Source: RBG-13-68-16 sp041494245 (GTDB taxonomy: Bacteria; Acidobacteriota; Thermoanaerobaculia; Thermoanaerobaculales; Thermoanaerobaculaceae). Taken from it: DNA of 64,000 nucleotides. The notes below the pieces were generated by a model that saw only the letters and a program-made list of their open reading frames with translations, made no database searches and was not told the origin of the DNA. The stretch spans positions 1 to 64,000 of the forward strand of contig JBGQAK010000005.1 of NCBI GenBank assembly GCA_041494245.1, given 5' to 3'. Both the position numbers and the translations under genes were made by a program. This document shows positions 1-8,426 of the stretch, one piece after another. Within the stretch, counting starts at the first letter, position 1. The number at the start of each line of letters is the position of its first letter.

Positions 1-56
1 AATGAGGCCAGAGCCCTGGCAAGAGCATTCGGTGGGTGCACGTGTACGGGGAATCG

Positions 57-424
57 GGGGGGTGGAGGTGAAATCCGCCCCGCGGGCGATCGGAGCCATT
101 CCGGCGGAGCGTGCGGGAACCGAGCGGCCAGACCGGCGGGTGGAGACGCTGGCCGAGCATGAGCGCGCAGCGCGAGGGCGAGGAACAGCGAGGGTCCGCA
201 CCCCGGCCTGTGCCTGCTCGGTCGCACGCGCAGGCGGGTCGGAGGGCTGCGCTCGATGCGCAGCCCGAACGACTACTCCGAGCCCGCGGGGCAAACAAAG
301 AGCCACGAAGTGGCAAGAGAAAGAAGTGGGTCACCCGCGGCACCGGTACAATGGCCGTCACGCAGTGACAAAGTGACCTCCCCCGCACGCCCACGGGACA
401 ACAAAAAACCGGTCACGCTGTGAC
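57..424 (+). repeat. Intergenic repeat, copy 1 (structured, about 320-370 bp)
   Basis: This gene-free stretch downstream of the dedA-like gene is an imperfect copy of the sequence at 2850-3175 in the same orientation. Long blocks are shared, including the 'gagggtccgcac' and 'gcctgctcggtcgcacgc' segments. It contains a 9-bp perfect hairpin at 244-266 and three short hairpins of the form GYCAC-NNN-GTGRC at 302-314, 357-369 and 412-424. Read on the minus strand, the last is followed by a run of six T, so this part may terminate dedA transcription. The plus strand is open in one frame through both copies, but the frame has no recognisable domain, and the hairpin changes fit RNA structure better than coding. 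Bases 1-56 show nothing I can name. Confidence 0.75.
244..266. other. Perfect 9-bp hairpin of repeat copy 1
   Basis: Two 9-base arms (244-252 and 258-266) pair perfectly around the loop TCGAT. The equivalent hairpin in copy 2 (3047-3069) has the same loop and the same stem length, but differs at six of nine stem pairs, and all six still pair. Symmetric change of this kind is the signature of a conserved RNA or cruciform structure. Confidence 0.7.
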
Positions 425-478
425 AAGGAAGAAACCCACCATGAACGTGCGGGCCAGAAAAGAGTGGGGGAGGCGGCG

Positions 479-1126
479 TCAGCTGGGGCGGGCCTTGGCG
501 CGCTGGCGCAGCACCTCGATCACACCCGGCAAAACCGAGATCACGATGATCGCGATGATGACGAGGGAGAAGTTTCGCTGGACCACCGGGATATTGCCGA
601 AGTAGAAGCCACCCAGAACGAACAGCAACACCCACAGCATGCCGCCGGCCACGTTGTAGGTGAGGAAGTGGGTATAGGTCATCTTGCCGATACCGGCCAC
701 GAACGGCGCAAACGTTCGCACGATCGGCACGAACCGGGCGATCACGATGGTCTTTCCGCCGTAGCGTTCGTAGAACTCGTGCGTGCGTTCCAGGTGCTTC
801 TTGTTGAGGAACCGTACGTTCTCCTTGTGGAAGACCTTCGGCCCCACGATGGCGCCGATCCAGTAGTTGACCGTGTCGCCCAGGATGGCTGCCGCGCCGA
901 GCACGAGCAGGACGACAACCACATCAAGGGAGCCGCGGGCGGCGAACGTCCCGACCGCGAAGAGCAGCGAGTCGCCCGGCAGAAACGGGGTGACCACCAG
1001 GCCGGTCTCGCAGAACACGATGACGAACAGCAGCACGTAAGTGAGAAGCCCGTAGTCCTGGATGATGACGTCGAGGTAGGCGTCAACGTGGAGGACGATG
1101 TCGAGCAGTCGGGGGATGAAACCCAT
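479..1126 (-). CDS. DedA-family integral membrane protein
   Basis: A 215-residue DedA/SNARE-associated membrane protein, the usual family length. The hallmark motifs are present: an acidic residue followed by the re-entrant 'TPFLPGDSLLF' segment (E40, P50-G51-D52) and the 'RFVPIVRTFAPFVAG' motif at about 131-145. Hydrophobic helices lie near residues 25-48, 66-90, 155-178 and 186-205. Family members act in the cytoplasmic membrane, and some recycle lipid carriers (undecaprenyl phosphate or phosphatidylethanolamine flipping); the substrate here is unknown. ATG at 1126 has GGGAG just upstream. It lies 114 bp downstream of the alaX-like gene on the same strand and may be cotranscribed with it. 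Confidence 0.93.
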   Translation of the reverse strand: MGFIPRLLDIVLHVDAYLDVIIQDYGLLTYVLLFVIVFCETGLVVTPFLPGDSLLFAVGTFAARGSLDVVVVLLVLGAAAILGDTVNYWIGAIVGPKVFHKENVRFLNKKHLERTHEFYERYGGKTIVIARFVPIVRTFAPFVAGIGKMTYTHFLTYNVAGGMLWVLLFVLGGFYFGNIPVVQRNFSLVIIAIIVISVLPGVIEVLRQRAKARPS

Positions 1127-1240
1127 TCTGGCTCCCGGTCGCCCTAGCCCTGGGCCGGACGCCCTCCCGGCCGTGCCGGAGCGGCCACCGTAGACTCAAA
1201 GGCCCCGGAACGCAACCGTGCGGCGCGCGGAGGGCGGCGA

Positions 1241-2428
1241 TCACGCTCCTCCGGCCCGCTTCAAGAGCCTTGCCACGGCCGCGTCGCGGGAGGCCAGCGA
1301 GCCGGCCTTCCCCTGGAAGACCCTGCCGGAACCTCCACCACGGCCGCCGAGGATCTCCGCGATCTCCCGGCCCACGGATTGCACGTCCAGCGCCAGACCC
1401 TCGGCCACCACGAGGAGGAAAAACCCCTGTTCGCCCAGGCTTGCCGTGAGGAGCGCCACCTTGCCGGAGGTGGCGAGCTGGCGGCCGAGCCGCTGCAGAA
1501 AGGCGGCGTCCTTGCCCTCGAAGTGAGCGTCCACCACGCGGTCGGGGGCCGCGCCCAGCGCCTCCCCGACCGCTTTCGCAAGCTCCTCCTCAAGTGCACG
1601 CGCCCGCCTCTCCAGGAGGCGGCCCTGGTCCAGCCGCGCCTCGACCGCCGCGACAATCTCCTCGTCGGGGCTTCCGAGCAGCGCGCGCAGTCTCGCGGTA
1701 CGCGACTCATGCGCCGCCAGGCGGGCGCGCACGCGGCCACCGGCGATCCAGAACAACCTCGTGCCGCCGCGCATCGGCTCGGTACCGAGCAGCTTGACGG
1801 CTTCGATCTCCGCGGTGGAGGAGAGATGCGTGCCGCCGCAGGTGTTGAGGTCCAAGCCCGCGATCTCCACCAGGCGCACATCGCCGCGGTGGCCGGCCGG
1901 AAGGCCGCGCGTGCGCACCTGGAGATTCGCGAAAGCCTCGGGCGAGACCCGCCGGGCGGTCACGCGGTGCGCGTCGCGGATCTCGTGCGCGACCGCTTCC
2001 TCCAGCATCTCGAGCTCCAAGGGTGCGAGGCTCCCCACGCCGAGCTCGATGTCGCAGAGCTGCTCCCCGAGGTGAAATGCGGTTGTCGGCCAGCCGAAGC
2101 GGTCGTCCGCAATTGCGGTGAGGAGGTGCTGGGCGGTGTGCTGCTGCATGTGGTCGAACCGCCGCCGCCAGTCGAGGCGCACCGTGACCGGGCCCGGCTC
2201 CACGGGGCGATCCAGGTAGTGGCGGATCACGCCCTCGCGGGTCTGCATGTCCACCACCGCGACCTCGCCGAGGTGCCCCCGGTCGGCGGGCTGGCCTCCG
2301 CCCTCGGGGTAGAGGATCGTGTCCGCGAGCACCGCAAACGGCCTGTCGCCCTCCACGCCGAGGGACACGACTTTGGTTTCGAGTTCCTGGAGATACGGCT
2401 CCCGTTCGTAGGCAGGCGGCGTGTGCAT
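1241..2428 (-). CDS. Alanyl-tRNA editing protein, AlaX-L type with DHHA1 domain
   Basis: A 395-residue free-standing trans-editing protein that should hydrolyse Ser- or Gly-tRNA(Ala). It has the AlaRS-like editing domain: 'PEGGGQPAD' near residues 41-49, the zinc/active-site 'HTAQH' at 97-101 and 'CGGTH' at 197-201. A DHHA1 domain follows from about residue 300, including a Gly-rich 'GGRGGGSGRVFQG' stretch. The reading frame stays open farther upstream, but ATG at 2428 has GAGGG directly upstream and begins at the conserved editing domain; the upstream extension is repeat DNA. The aminoacylation domain of AlaRS is absent, as expected for AlaX. It lies between dedA and argS, another tRNA charging gene, on the same strand. 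Confidence 0.92.
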   Translation of the reverse strand: MHTPPAYEREPYLQELETKVVSLGVEGDRPFAVLADTILYPEGGGQPADRGHLGEVAVVDMQTREGVIRHYLDRPVEPGPVTVRLDWRRRFDHMQQHTAQHLLTAIADDRFGWPTTAFHLGEQLCDIELGVGSLAPLELEMLEEAVAHEIRDAHRVTARRVSPEAFANLQVRTRGLPAGHRGDVRLVEIAGLDLNTCGGTHLSSTAEIEAVKLLGTEPMRGGTRLFWIAGGRVRARLAAHESRTARLRALLGSPDEEIVAAVEARLDQGRLLERRARALEEELAKAVGEALGAAPDRVVDAHFEGKDAAFLQRLGRQLATSGKVALLTASLGEQGFFLLVVAEGLALDVQSVGREIAEILGGRGGGSGRVFQGKAGSLASRDAAVARLLKRAGGA

Positions 2429-2469
2429 GCCCTCATGGTACGCGACGCTCGCGCCCGCCGTGGTTGAAA

Positions 2470-2735
2470 GGCCCAATTCGCCGTTTGCACTGCGTGACGT
2501 CTCTTGTTTTGCCCCGCGGGTGTGCGGCCTCTCGGTCCTTGCGCGCCCCGCGCGCTGCAGACCGCGACTCCCTCGACCGCGACCCGGCAGCGCGTCCCGG
2601 GCCGGGGCCCCTCGGTGTCCGCCTGGGTCCGCGTCACCGACACCCCGTCCCGGACCGCGCGCCGGGTCCCCGCGGCCTCGGGAGGCATGGCCGCTGACAC
2701 CCGCGGGGCCGAATGAAGACCCCCCACCCGCGGGC
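2470..2735 (-). repeat. Intergenic repeat, divergent inverted copy 3
   Basis: Read on the minus strand, this stretch follows the same frame of landmarks as copies 1 and 2. Near its start is 'GGCCCCGCGGG', then the GCCATG segment. Near its end is 'CCCGCGGGGCAAAACAAGAG', followed by a CAC-GCA-GTG hairpin (copy 1 has 'gcccgcggggcaaacaaag' and then its own hairpin). The middle has diverged and is rich in G+C palindromes. It sits just upstream of the alaX start. Bases 2751-2765 repeat 15 of 15 bases of copy 1 (332-346). No gene is seen in 2429-3241. Confidence 0.55.
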
Positions 2736-2849
2736 TCCGGAGAGATTGGCCACCCGCGGCACCGGCGATTGAAGCCCCCCATCCTTAGGCTAGAGGCATC
2801 AAAGCTGGAGCGGAAATGCTCGGGTGATAGGGGCGCTCAAGCAGGCCGG

Positions 2850-3175
2850 TGGCAGAGCGGCGGGGCGGGGGTGGAATTCGCCCCGCGGGCGGTAGGAGCC
2901 ATGTCGCCGAAGCGTGCGGGCCCCGAGCGGCCAGACCGGCGGGTGGAGACGCTGGCCCCGACCGAGCTCCTCATGCGAGGGAGGGGAACAGCGAGGGTCC
3001 GCACGCCGGGCTGTGCCTGCTCGGTCGCACGCGGAGGCGAGCCGGAGCTGCGGCCTCGATGGCCGCAGCGAACGACTGCTCCAAGCCCGCGCGCCACAAA
3101 AAGAAGCCACGGAGTGGCAAACAAGGACCTGCTCACCCGCGCATCGGCACAACCACCGTCAAGCAGTGACAAGAA
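2850..3175 (+). repeat. Intergenic repeat, copy 2
   Basis: This is the copy most similar to copy 1, in the same orientation and again immediately downstream of a minus-strand gene (argS, stop at 3242). It carries the 9-bp hairpin with TCGAT loop at 3047-3069, a GCCAC-GGA-GTGGC hairpin at 3106-3118 and a weaker GTCA-loop-TGAC hairpin near 3153-3166. Read on the minus strand, the 3106-3118 hairpin is followed by TTCTTTTTG, a terminator-like context. No protein gene is supported here. Confidence 0.75.
3047..3069. other. Perfect 9-bp hairpin of repeat copy 2
   Basis: Arms 3047-3055 and 3061-3069 pair perfectly around TCGAT. It is followed by GAACGACT, as in copy 1. See the copy 1 hairpin for the pairwise comparison. 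Confidence 0.7.
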
Positions 3176-3241
3176 CATCCAGAAGAGCGCCTGCAGGGCA
3201 AGTCACGTCACGATCCGCGGTGGTTGGCGGGCTGCAGGGCC

Positions 3242-5518
3242 TCACATCTCCTGGGGGATCGGGATGCCCAGCAGCTCCTCCAGGATCGTGGTGATGGTCG
3301 CCGCGAAGGCGCGGAAGGTCGCGCGCCGCAGGGCGCGTGTGGCCTCGTCCTCGGCGTGCAGGACCGGGTGCTCGTGGTAGAGCTTGTGGAACGCCTGGGC
3401 GAGGTCGCGGGCGTGGCCGGCGATCAGGGAGAACTCCAGCGAGGCCAGGGCCTTCTCCACCATCTCCTGAGTACGGGCGCAGGCGAGCGCCAGCTCCCAG
3501 AGGTCGTCGGGGATCTCGGCCGCCGCCGCAGCGCGCGCGTCCTGGTCGGGTGAGCCGGCCAGGCCCTGCGCCGCGAGCTTCTCGAATATCTTTCTGGCGC
3601 GCACCGCCGAGTACTGCAGGTACGGTCCGGTGTCCCCCTCGAACGCGAGCGCCTCGTCGAAGTCGAAGGCGAGGACGCGGTTGCGCCCCTGGCGCGCCAT
3701 CTGGTAGCGCAGCGCCCCCACGGCGATGGCGCGGGCGCGGCCGGCCAGCTGCTCGGGGGAGAGCGGGGCGTCGGGACTCTGGCGCTCGCGGATCGCCCTC
3801 TCCGCCTCGCGGATGAGGGTGATCAGCAGGGCGTCGGCCTTCACGCCGATCCCGCGCCGCCCCGACATCTCGATGAAGGGCTTGCCCATGTCCTCCGCGC
3901 TGAGGCGGAAGTCGACCCCCTGCGACTGCTCGAGGCGCCGCACAGCGGCCGGCGTGAGCGCGACCATCTCGTAAGCGAAGTGGATCGAGCTGTCGGCCGC
4001 CTCGTGGTGGCCGAGGACGCGGATCGCCTCCTTGACCACCTTCTGTGGGTAGGACTGGCGCACATCGATCACGTTGTAGACCTTGGCGCCCGCCCCGAAC
4101 GAGGCTCCGGCCGGACGCTCGGCGGGGTTGGAGGTCGTGCGGTAGAGCGTGCGGTCCCCTTCACCGTAGCGGAGCGGGGCCGCCGGGCCGTCCTTGCCGA
4201 AGGAGGCGAAGGGAACGTAGCCGAAGTCGTGAGGGGTCCCGTCCGGATCGCGCAAGAGGCCGAGCTTCCAGAGCTGATACGCGATGTCCTTGGCGGTGTA
4301 GGTCACGGTCCCGTTGGAGCGCACCAGGATCTTGTCGGCGTCCGCCATCCCGGCGAACTCGGCCGACTCGGTGAGGGACATCACCCAGCACCCGGCGTTC
4401 TTGCCCTCGCGCTCAAGGCGGATCGCTCCGGCCGCCTGCAGCAGCTCGAACGCCCGCCTCCAGAAGCCGCGGTGGAGGATGTCGGACTCGTGGGGCAGGA
4501 CGTCGTACGGCACGCCCAACCGGCCCATCGTGTCGAGGTGGCAACGCAGGTTGGCCTCGGCGACCGTCGCCCCCAGCCGTGCGATTTCCAGGCGCGCGCT
4601 TTCGCTCCCCGCCTCGATCTCGCCGGCGGAGAGCCTCTCGACAGCGGCGTCGAGGGTGAGGTCCGTCGGGAAGCCGCCCTCGATGGCGTGCAGGACCTCG
4701 GAACGGTGGGCGGCGAAGGCGGGGTCCTCCTCGTAGCGCCGGGTGACCTGGGGGTAGAGCTCCCAGCAGAGGTCGTCGAAGTCGGCCGTACCGAGTTCCG
4801 GCGATGAAAGGATGCCTGCGGCCGCGCGAGCCGCGAGCGCCCGCAGCACGCGTGCGCGCGCCCCGGGTCCGCCGACGACCTCCGGCCACACCGGGGCGGC
4901 CGCCGCCAGCAACCGGTCGTCCGGGAGGTGCAGCAGCCCTACCACGATGTCCGCGACCTGGACGCCGGTGTCGTCGATGTAGTTCTGCACCTCGACGGAG
5001 TGGCCGAGGAAGCGCAAACAGCGTACTAGCGTGTCACCAAGCACCGAGTTGCGCAGGTGGCCGATGTGCGCCGCCTTGTTGGGGTTGATATTTGTATGCT
5101 CGACGATCGTTTTGGTTTTGGGGCTCACCACCGTTGGCGTATGGTGCGCGCCCGCCGGGCACACTTGTCCGCTCGGTACGACGCCGCCGACCAGGAGCCT
5201 GGCGAGCGCCGGGCCGCGGCGGAGGCGGAAGTTGAGGAACCCCGGCCCCTCGACGGTACAGCCGGTCTCAAGCAGGGCAAGTGGGTGGTCCGGGGCGACC
5301 CCAGTGAGGCGGGCCTGAAGGCGCCCGGCGATCTCTTCGGCGATCGCGCGGGGCGCACGCCGCAGCGCCTTGGCCAGGGGCAGTGCACCGGCCCAGGCCA
5401 GGTCGCCGAGCTGCCGGCGCGGGGGCACCTCCAGCGCAACCTGGGGAGCCGTCACCCCCATCTCCACCAGCACCGCACCGATCGCGGCGCCCAGCTCTCT
5501 GCGGATCCCCTCGAGCAT
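3242..5518 (-). CDS. argS: Arginyl-tRNA synthetase
   Basis: A class I aminoacyl-tRNA synthetase that charges tRNA(Arg) in the cytoplasm. An N-terminal additional domain (residues 1-110) is followed by the catalytic core with 'HIGHLRN' at 151-157. The ArgRS form of the KMSKS loop, 'MSGRRGIGVKAD', lies near 548, and a C-terminal DALR anticodon-binding domain ends at 'GIPIPQEM'. At 758 residues it is longer than the usual 550-600. Most of the excess is an Ala/Glu-rich segment between roughly residues 195 and 330, after 'NYIDDTGVQVAD'. ATG at 5518 has GGAGGA close upstream and begins at the first conserved helix. The frame stays open upstream without further homology. Confidence 0.95.
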   Translation of the reverse strand: MLEGIRRELGAAIGAVLVEMGVTAPQVALEVPPRRQLGDLAWAGALPLAKALRRAPRAIAEEIAGRLQARLTGVAPDHPLALLETGCTVEGPGFLNFRLRRGPALARLLVGGVVPSGQVCPAGAHHTPTVVSPKTKTIVEHTNINPNKAAHIGHLRNSVLGDTLVRCLRFLGHSVEVQNYIDDTGVQVADIVVGLLHLPDDRLLAAAAPVWPEVVGGPGARARVLRALAARAAAGILSSPELGTADFDDLCWELYPQVTRRYEEDPAFAAHRSEVLHAIEGGFPTDLTLDAAVERLSAGEIEAGSESARLEIARLGATVAEANLRCHLDTMGRLGVPYDVLPHESDILHRGFWRRAFELLQAAGAIRLEREGKNAGCWVMSLTESAEFAGMADADKILVRSNGTVTYTAKDIAYQLWKLGLLRDPDGTPHDFGYVPFASFGKDGPAAPLRYGEGDRTLYRTTSNPAERPAGASFGAGAKVYNVIDVRQSYPQKVVKEAIRVLGHHEAADSSIHFAYEMVALTPAAVRRLEQSQGVDFRLSAEDMGKPFIEMSGRRGIGVKADALLITLIREAERAIRERQSPDAPLSPEQLAGRARAIAVGALRYQMARQGRNRVLAFDFDEALAFEGDTGPYLQYSAVRARKIFEKLAAQGLAGSPDQDARAAAAAEIPDDLWELALACARTQEMVEKALASLEFSLIAGHARDLAQAFHKLYHEHPVLHAEDEATRALRRATFRAFAATITTILEELLGIPIPQEM

Positions 5519-5684
5519 CCATCCTCCGTGGCCGAGGATTGTACCGCGCCGGGATGCGGCCTCCGCGGCGGCCTGGAGCGGCGCGGCTCGCCGCCCCGTT
5601 TCCAGGTGGTGATTCCGGTCACACGCGACAACCGTGCCCGGCGCGACACTGGATTTGCGAGGGGAAGCCTCGGTCGGAGACCGC

Positions 5685-6392
5685 GTGGAAAGCGGGCGCA
5701 AGCTCTTGATGGTTGGGTTTGAGAGCGCGACGAAGGGGCGCGTCGACGAGAGCCTTGCGCCGCTCGGCCACCGCCTCGTCACCGCCGGCAGCGGGGCTGC
5801 GGCGCTGCGCCTCGCATTCCGTCGGCGCTACGACGCCCTGCTCGTCTCCCACCCGCTGGCCGGAGCCCCGACCTCGGGCTTCCTCCACGCGGTGCGCAAC
5901 CCGGAGTCTCCCTGCCGCACCTCGGGCCTCGTGCTGCTGACTACGGAGAAGTGGCGCAGGGAGGCTGAAACGTACCTGGGGCGCGGAGCCAACCGCGTCC
6001 TCGCCATGGAGGAGGTCCCGGAGGCGCTGCCCGAGGTGCTGCAGCCCCTCTTCCAGGTCGCGCCCCGCGTCGCGATGCGGATCCCCAGCAGAGTCGAAGT
6101 CATCGGGCAGGCGTTCCCGCGCCGTGTGATCTGCGAGACTGTGAACATCTCCACCACCGGAATGTTGCTGCGGGTGCCACACTCCGTCCCCCCCCCGACC
6201 CAGTTGCGTTTCGAGCTCTTCATGCCGGGGCTCGAGCACGCGATCCGCGGGGAGATCCGGGTCGTGCGCCAGACCTGCCAGGGGCGGGAGCCGTACCCCG
6301 GGATTGCCGTGACGTTCTGCCGCTTCGAAGGTGGAGGCGGGGAGCTGCTCGCACTGCATCTTGGCGAGCACGGCGGCGCGAGCGCCCAGTAG
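5685..6392 (+). CDS. PilZ-domain protein with degenerate receiver-like N-terminus
   Basis: The first half (about residues 5-120) has the alternating strand-helix pattern of a response-regulator receiver, but the phosphoacceptor Asp position reads 'LLVSHPLAG', so it is probably not phosphorylated. The second half is a PilZ domain with the c-di-GMP-binding RxxxR motif ('RVAMRIPSRVEV') and a 'NISTTGMLL' segment matching the (D/N)xSxxG motif. It probably senses c-di-GMP and passes the signal by protein contact. The GTG at 5685 is chosen because GGAGA precedes it; an in-frame GTG at 5634 lacks a ribosome-binding site. It diverges from argS. Confidence 0.8.
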   Translation: MESGRKLLMVGFESATKGRVDESLAPLGHRLVTAGSGAAALRLAFRRRYDALLVSHPLAGAPTSGFLHAVRNPESPCRTSGLVLLTTEKWRREAETYLGRGANRVLAMEEVPEALPEVLQPLFQVAPRVAMRIPSRVEVIGQAFPRRVICETVNISTTGMLLRVPHSVPPPTQLRFELFMPGLEHAIRGEIRVVRQTCQGREPYPGIAVTFCRFEGGGGELLALHLGEHGGASAQ

Positions 6393-6401
6393 CCCCGCCC
6401 G

Positions 6402-8240
6402 CTACGTCTTCGTCTCCTCCTGCTTCACCTTCGCGCGCTCATGGAGGAGCTTCTCCAGCGGCGGGCGGCGCCGGTTGAAGTCGGTAGCCTTCTGGTAGGC
6501 CTGCGCCACCGCCAGCACCTCCGTCTCTCCGAATAGCCGGCCCGTGAAGGTGATGCTGGTGGGCGTGCCGTCGGAGGAGCGGTAGCCGTTGGGGAGCACC
6601 ACCGCCGGATGGCCGGTGAGGTTCGTGAGCAGCAGGTTGCCTCCGCCGAAGCTTGGGCAGACGTAAGCGTCCACCCCTGTCATGAGCTTCTCCATTTCCT
6701 GCATGAGGAGCGTACGGATGCGGTTGGCCCGGATGTACTCGACCGCTGGGGTGAACTGTGCGCGGCGGAAGGTCGTCGGCCAGGCGTTGGGGTCCTGCCT
6801 CTTGAGCAGCTTGTCGCGCCCGCTGCGTGTCAGCTCGTCGAACGCTGCAGCGGCCTCCGCCTGCAGCAGGAACCGTAGCGATTCAACCGGGTACCCCTGC
6901 GGGAGCTTGACCGGAAAGAGCTTGAAGCCGATGTCCTGCAGGACCGAGAGGGTGCGCTTGTCGAACTCCTGCCACTCGCGGGCTTTTGCCTTGTCCTCCT
7001 CCTTCTCGGGGCGCTTGGAGCGGTCCTCCTCGAAGGCCTCCTGGACGAAGCCGACGCGCAGCGTGTGGGGGTCGCGATCGAGCGGCCAGCGGAACGGCCT
7101 GTCGACCGCCGTGGGGTCCTGTGGGTCGGAGCCGAGGATCGCGGCGAACGCAAGCGCGCAGTCCTCAACGGAGCGGGCGATGGATCCGAGCTTGTCCATC
7201 GTCCAGGCCAGGGCCATGGCGCCATGACGGCTCACGCGCCCGAACGTCGGGCGCAGGCCGGTGGCCCCGCAGCGCGTGCACGGGGAGACGATGCTCCCCA
7301 GTGTCTCGCTTCCGATCGTGAAGCCCGCAAGGCCCGCCACCACGGCTGCGGCAGGCCCGGCCGATGAGCCGCTCGATCCCTCAACCGGTTTCCAGGGGTT
7401 GCGGGTTGTGCCCCCGAACCAGACGTCGCCCATGGCCAGCGCGCCCAGGGTCAGTTTGGCGACCAGCACGGAGCCGGCCTCGTCGAGACGGGCGGCCACG
7501 GTGGCCGTCTCTTTGAGCACCTGGTCCTTGTACGGCTCTGCGCCCCAGGTCGTGGGATAACCGGGTACCGCCAGCAGGTCCTTGGCGCCCCAGGGGATCC
7601 CGTGCAGGGGGCCGCGGACGCGACCCGCTGCGATCTCGCGGTCGGCCCGGGCGGCCTGCTGCAGCGCGAGCTCCTCGGTCATGGTGATGACACACTCCAG
7701 CAACGGGTCGTAGCGGCGCAGGCGCTCGATGTAGAGCTTGGTGAGCTCCACGGACGAGACCTTCCGACGGCGGAGCAGAGAGGCGAGCTCCGTGACCGGG
7801 GCGAAGGCCAGGTCCTCGGAGGAGGCCGGGAGCGCGACGCTCGAGGACGGCTTAAAGGTGACCTTGGTCTCGCGCCGCGCGGCGTGCTGGTCGTTGGCCT
7901 CGGAGGTCGAAAAGCGGAACGCCGGCGCGACCGCGTTGTCGAGCGCGACCTCGCGGATCTTCGCGAAGTCGTCGAGGGTGTCGTTGAGGCTTGACACCAT
8001 CTGTGTGCGCTGCTCCTCGGTGAGGTCGAGCCCCGAGATCCACTCCGCCTGACGGATCGTCTCCTCGGTGATCGAGAGCTTCCCGGCGGCCAGTGCGGCG
8101 AGCGCCCTCCCGAAAACCGCGGAGGCGACCCCCGCCGCCGAAACCCGATGAAGCACCTGGCGCCGCGTCCAGGCCCTTGAGCCTGAGTCGGTTCCCGTCA
8201 CGGTAGTCTTGCTGGGACGTCCTGAGCCGCGAGGTGCCAT
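6402..8240 (-). CDS. Tat-exported amidase (amidase signature family)
   Basis: A 612-residue amidase-signature hydrolase for carboxamides or peptide amides. It has a twin-arginine leader ('WTRRQVLHRVSAAGVASAVF', followed by an Ala-rich stretch), then a region of about 120 residues unique to this protein. The catalytic core shows Lys in 'GAKDLLAVPGYPTTW', the Ser-rich 'SSGSSAGPAAAVVAG' loop and 'GSETLGSIVSP', giving the Ser-cisSer-Lys triad. It is GatA-like in fold, but export and the absence of gatB/gatC argue against tRNA amidation. ATG at 8240 follows a GGGAGAAG ribosome-binding site. It diverges from the PIG-L gene. Confidence 0.88.
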   Translation of the reverse strand: MAPRGSGRPSKTTVTGTDSGSRAWTRRQVLHRVSAAGVASAVFGRALAALAAGKLSITEETIRQAEWISGLDLTEEQRTQMVSSLNDTLDDFAKIREVALDNAVAPAFRFSTSEANDQHAARRETKVTFKPSSSVALPASSEDLAFAPVTELASLLRRRKVSSVELTKLYIERLRRYDPLLECVITMTEELALQQAARADREIAAGRVRGPLHGIPWGAKDLLAVPGYPTTWGAEPYKDQVLKETATVAARLDEAGSVLVAKLTLGALAMGDVWFGGTTRNPWKPVEGSSGSSAGPAAAVVAGLAGFTIGSETLGSIVSPCTRCGATGLRPTFGRVSRHGAMALAWTMDKLGSIARSVEDCALAFAAILGSDPQDPTAVDRPFRWPLDRDPHTLRVGFVQEAFEEDRSKRPEKEEDKAKAREWQEFDKRTLSVLQDIGFKLFPVKLPQGYPVESLRFLLQAEAAAAFDELTRSGRDKLLKRQDPNAWPTTFRRAQFTPAVEYIRANRIRTLLMQEMEKLMTGVDAYVCPSFGGGNLLLTNLTGHPAVVLPNGYRSSDGTPTSITFTGRLFGETEVLAVAQAYQKATDFNRRRPPLEKLLHERAKVKQEETKT

Positions 8241-8426
8241 CGCTTCTCCCTCTGTCGCAACGGTCGCACGACCGAACTGCCGCAGTGTAGCCCAGCCTCG
8301 CGCGCGGCGAGCCCTCGGGGAATAGCGGCGGGCGGCGCCCCCTTGCCTCGCATGTGGTTCCCGTATCCAATGGCAACCGAGGCCCGGTTCGTGGCGTATA
8401 ACCTTCGCCACGGGGAGAGACCGTTG

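Noticed and set aside
2..376. Open frame of 124 codons over repeat copy 1
   Set aside because: It shares its frame with copy 2, but has no start signal, no domain and strongly biased composition; the hairpin changes fit RNA structure better.
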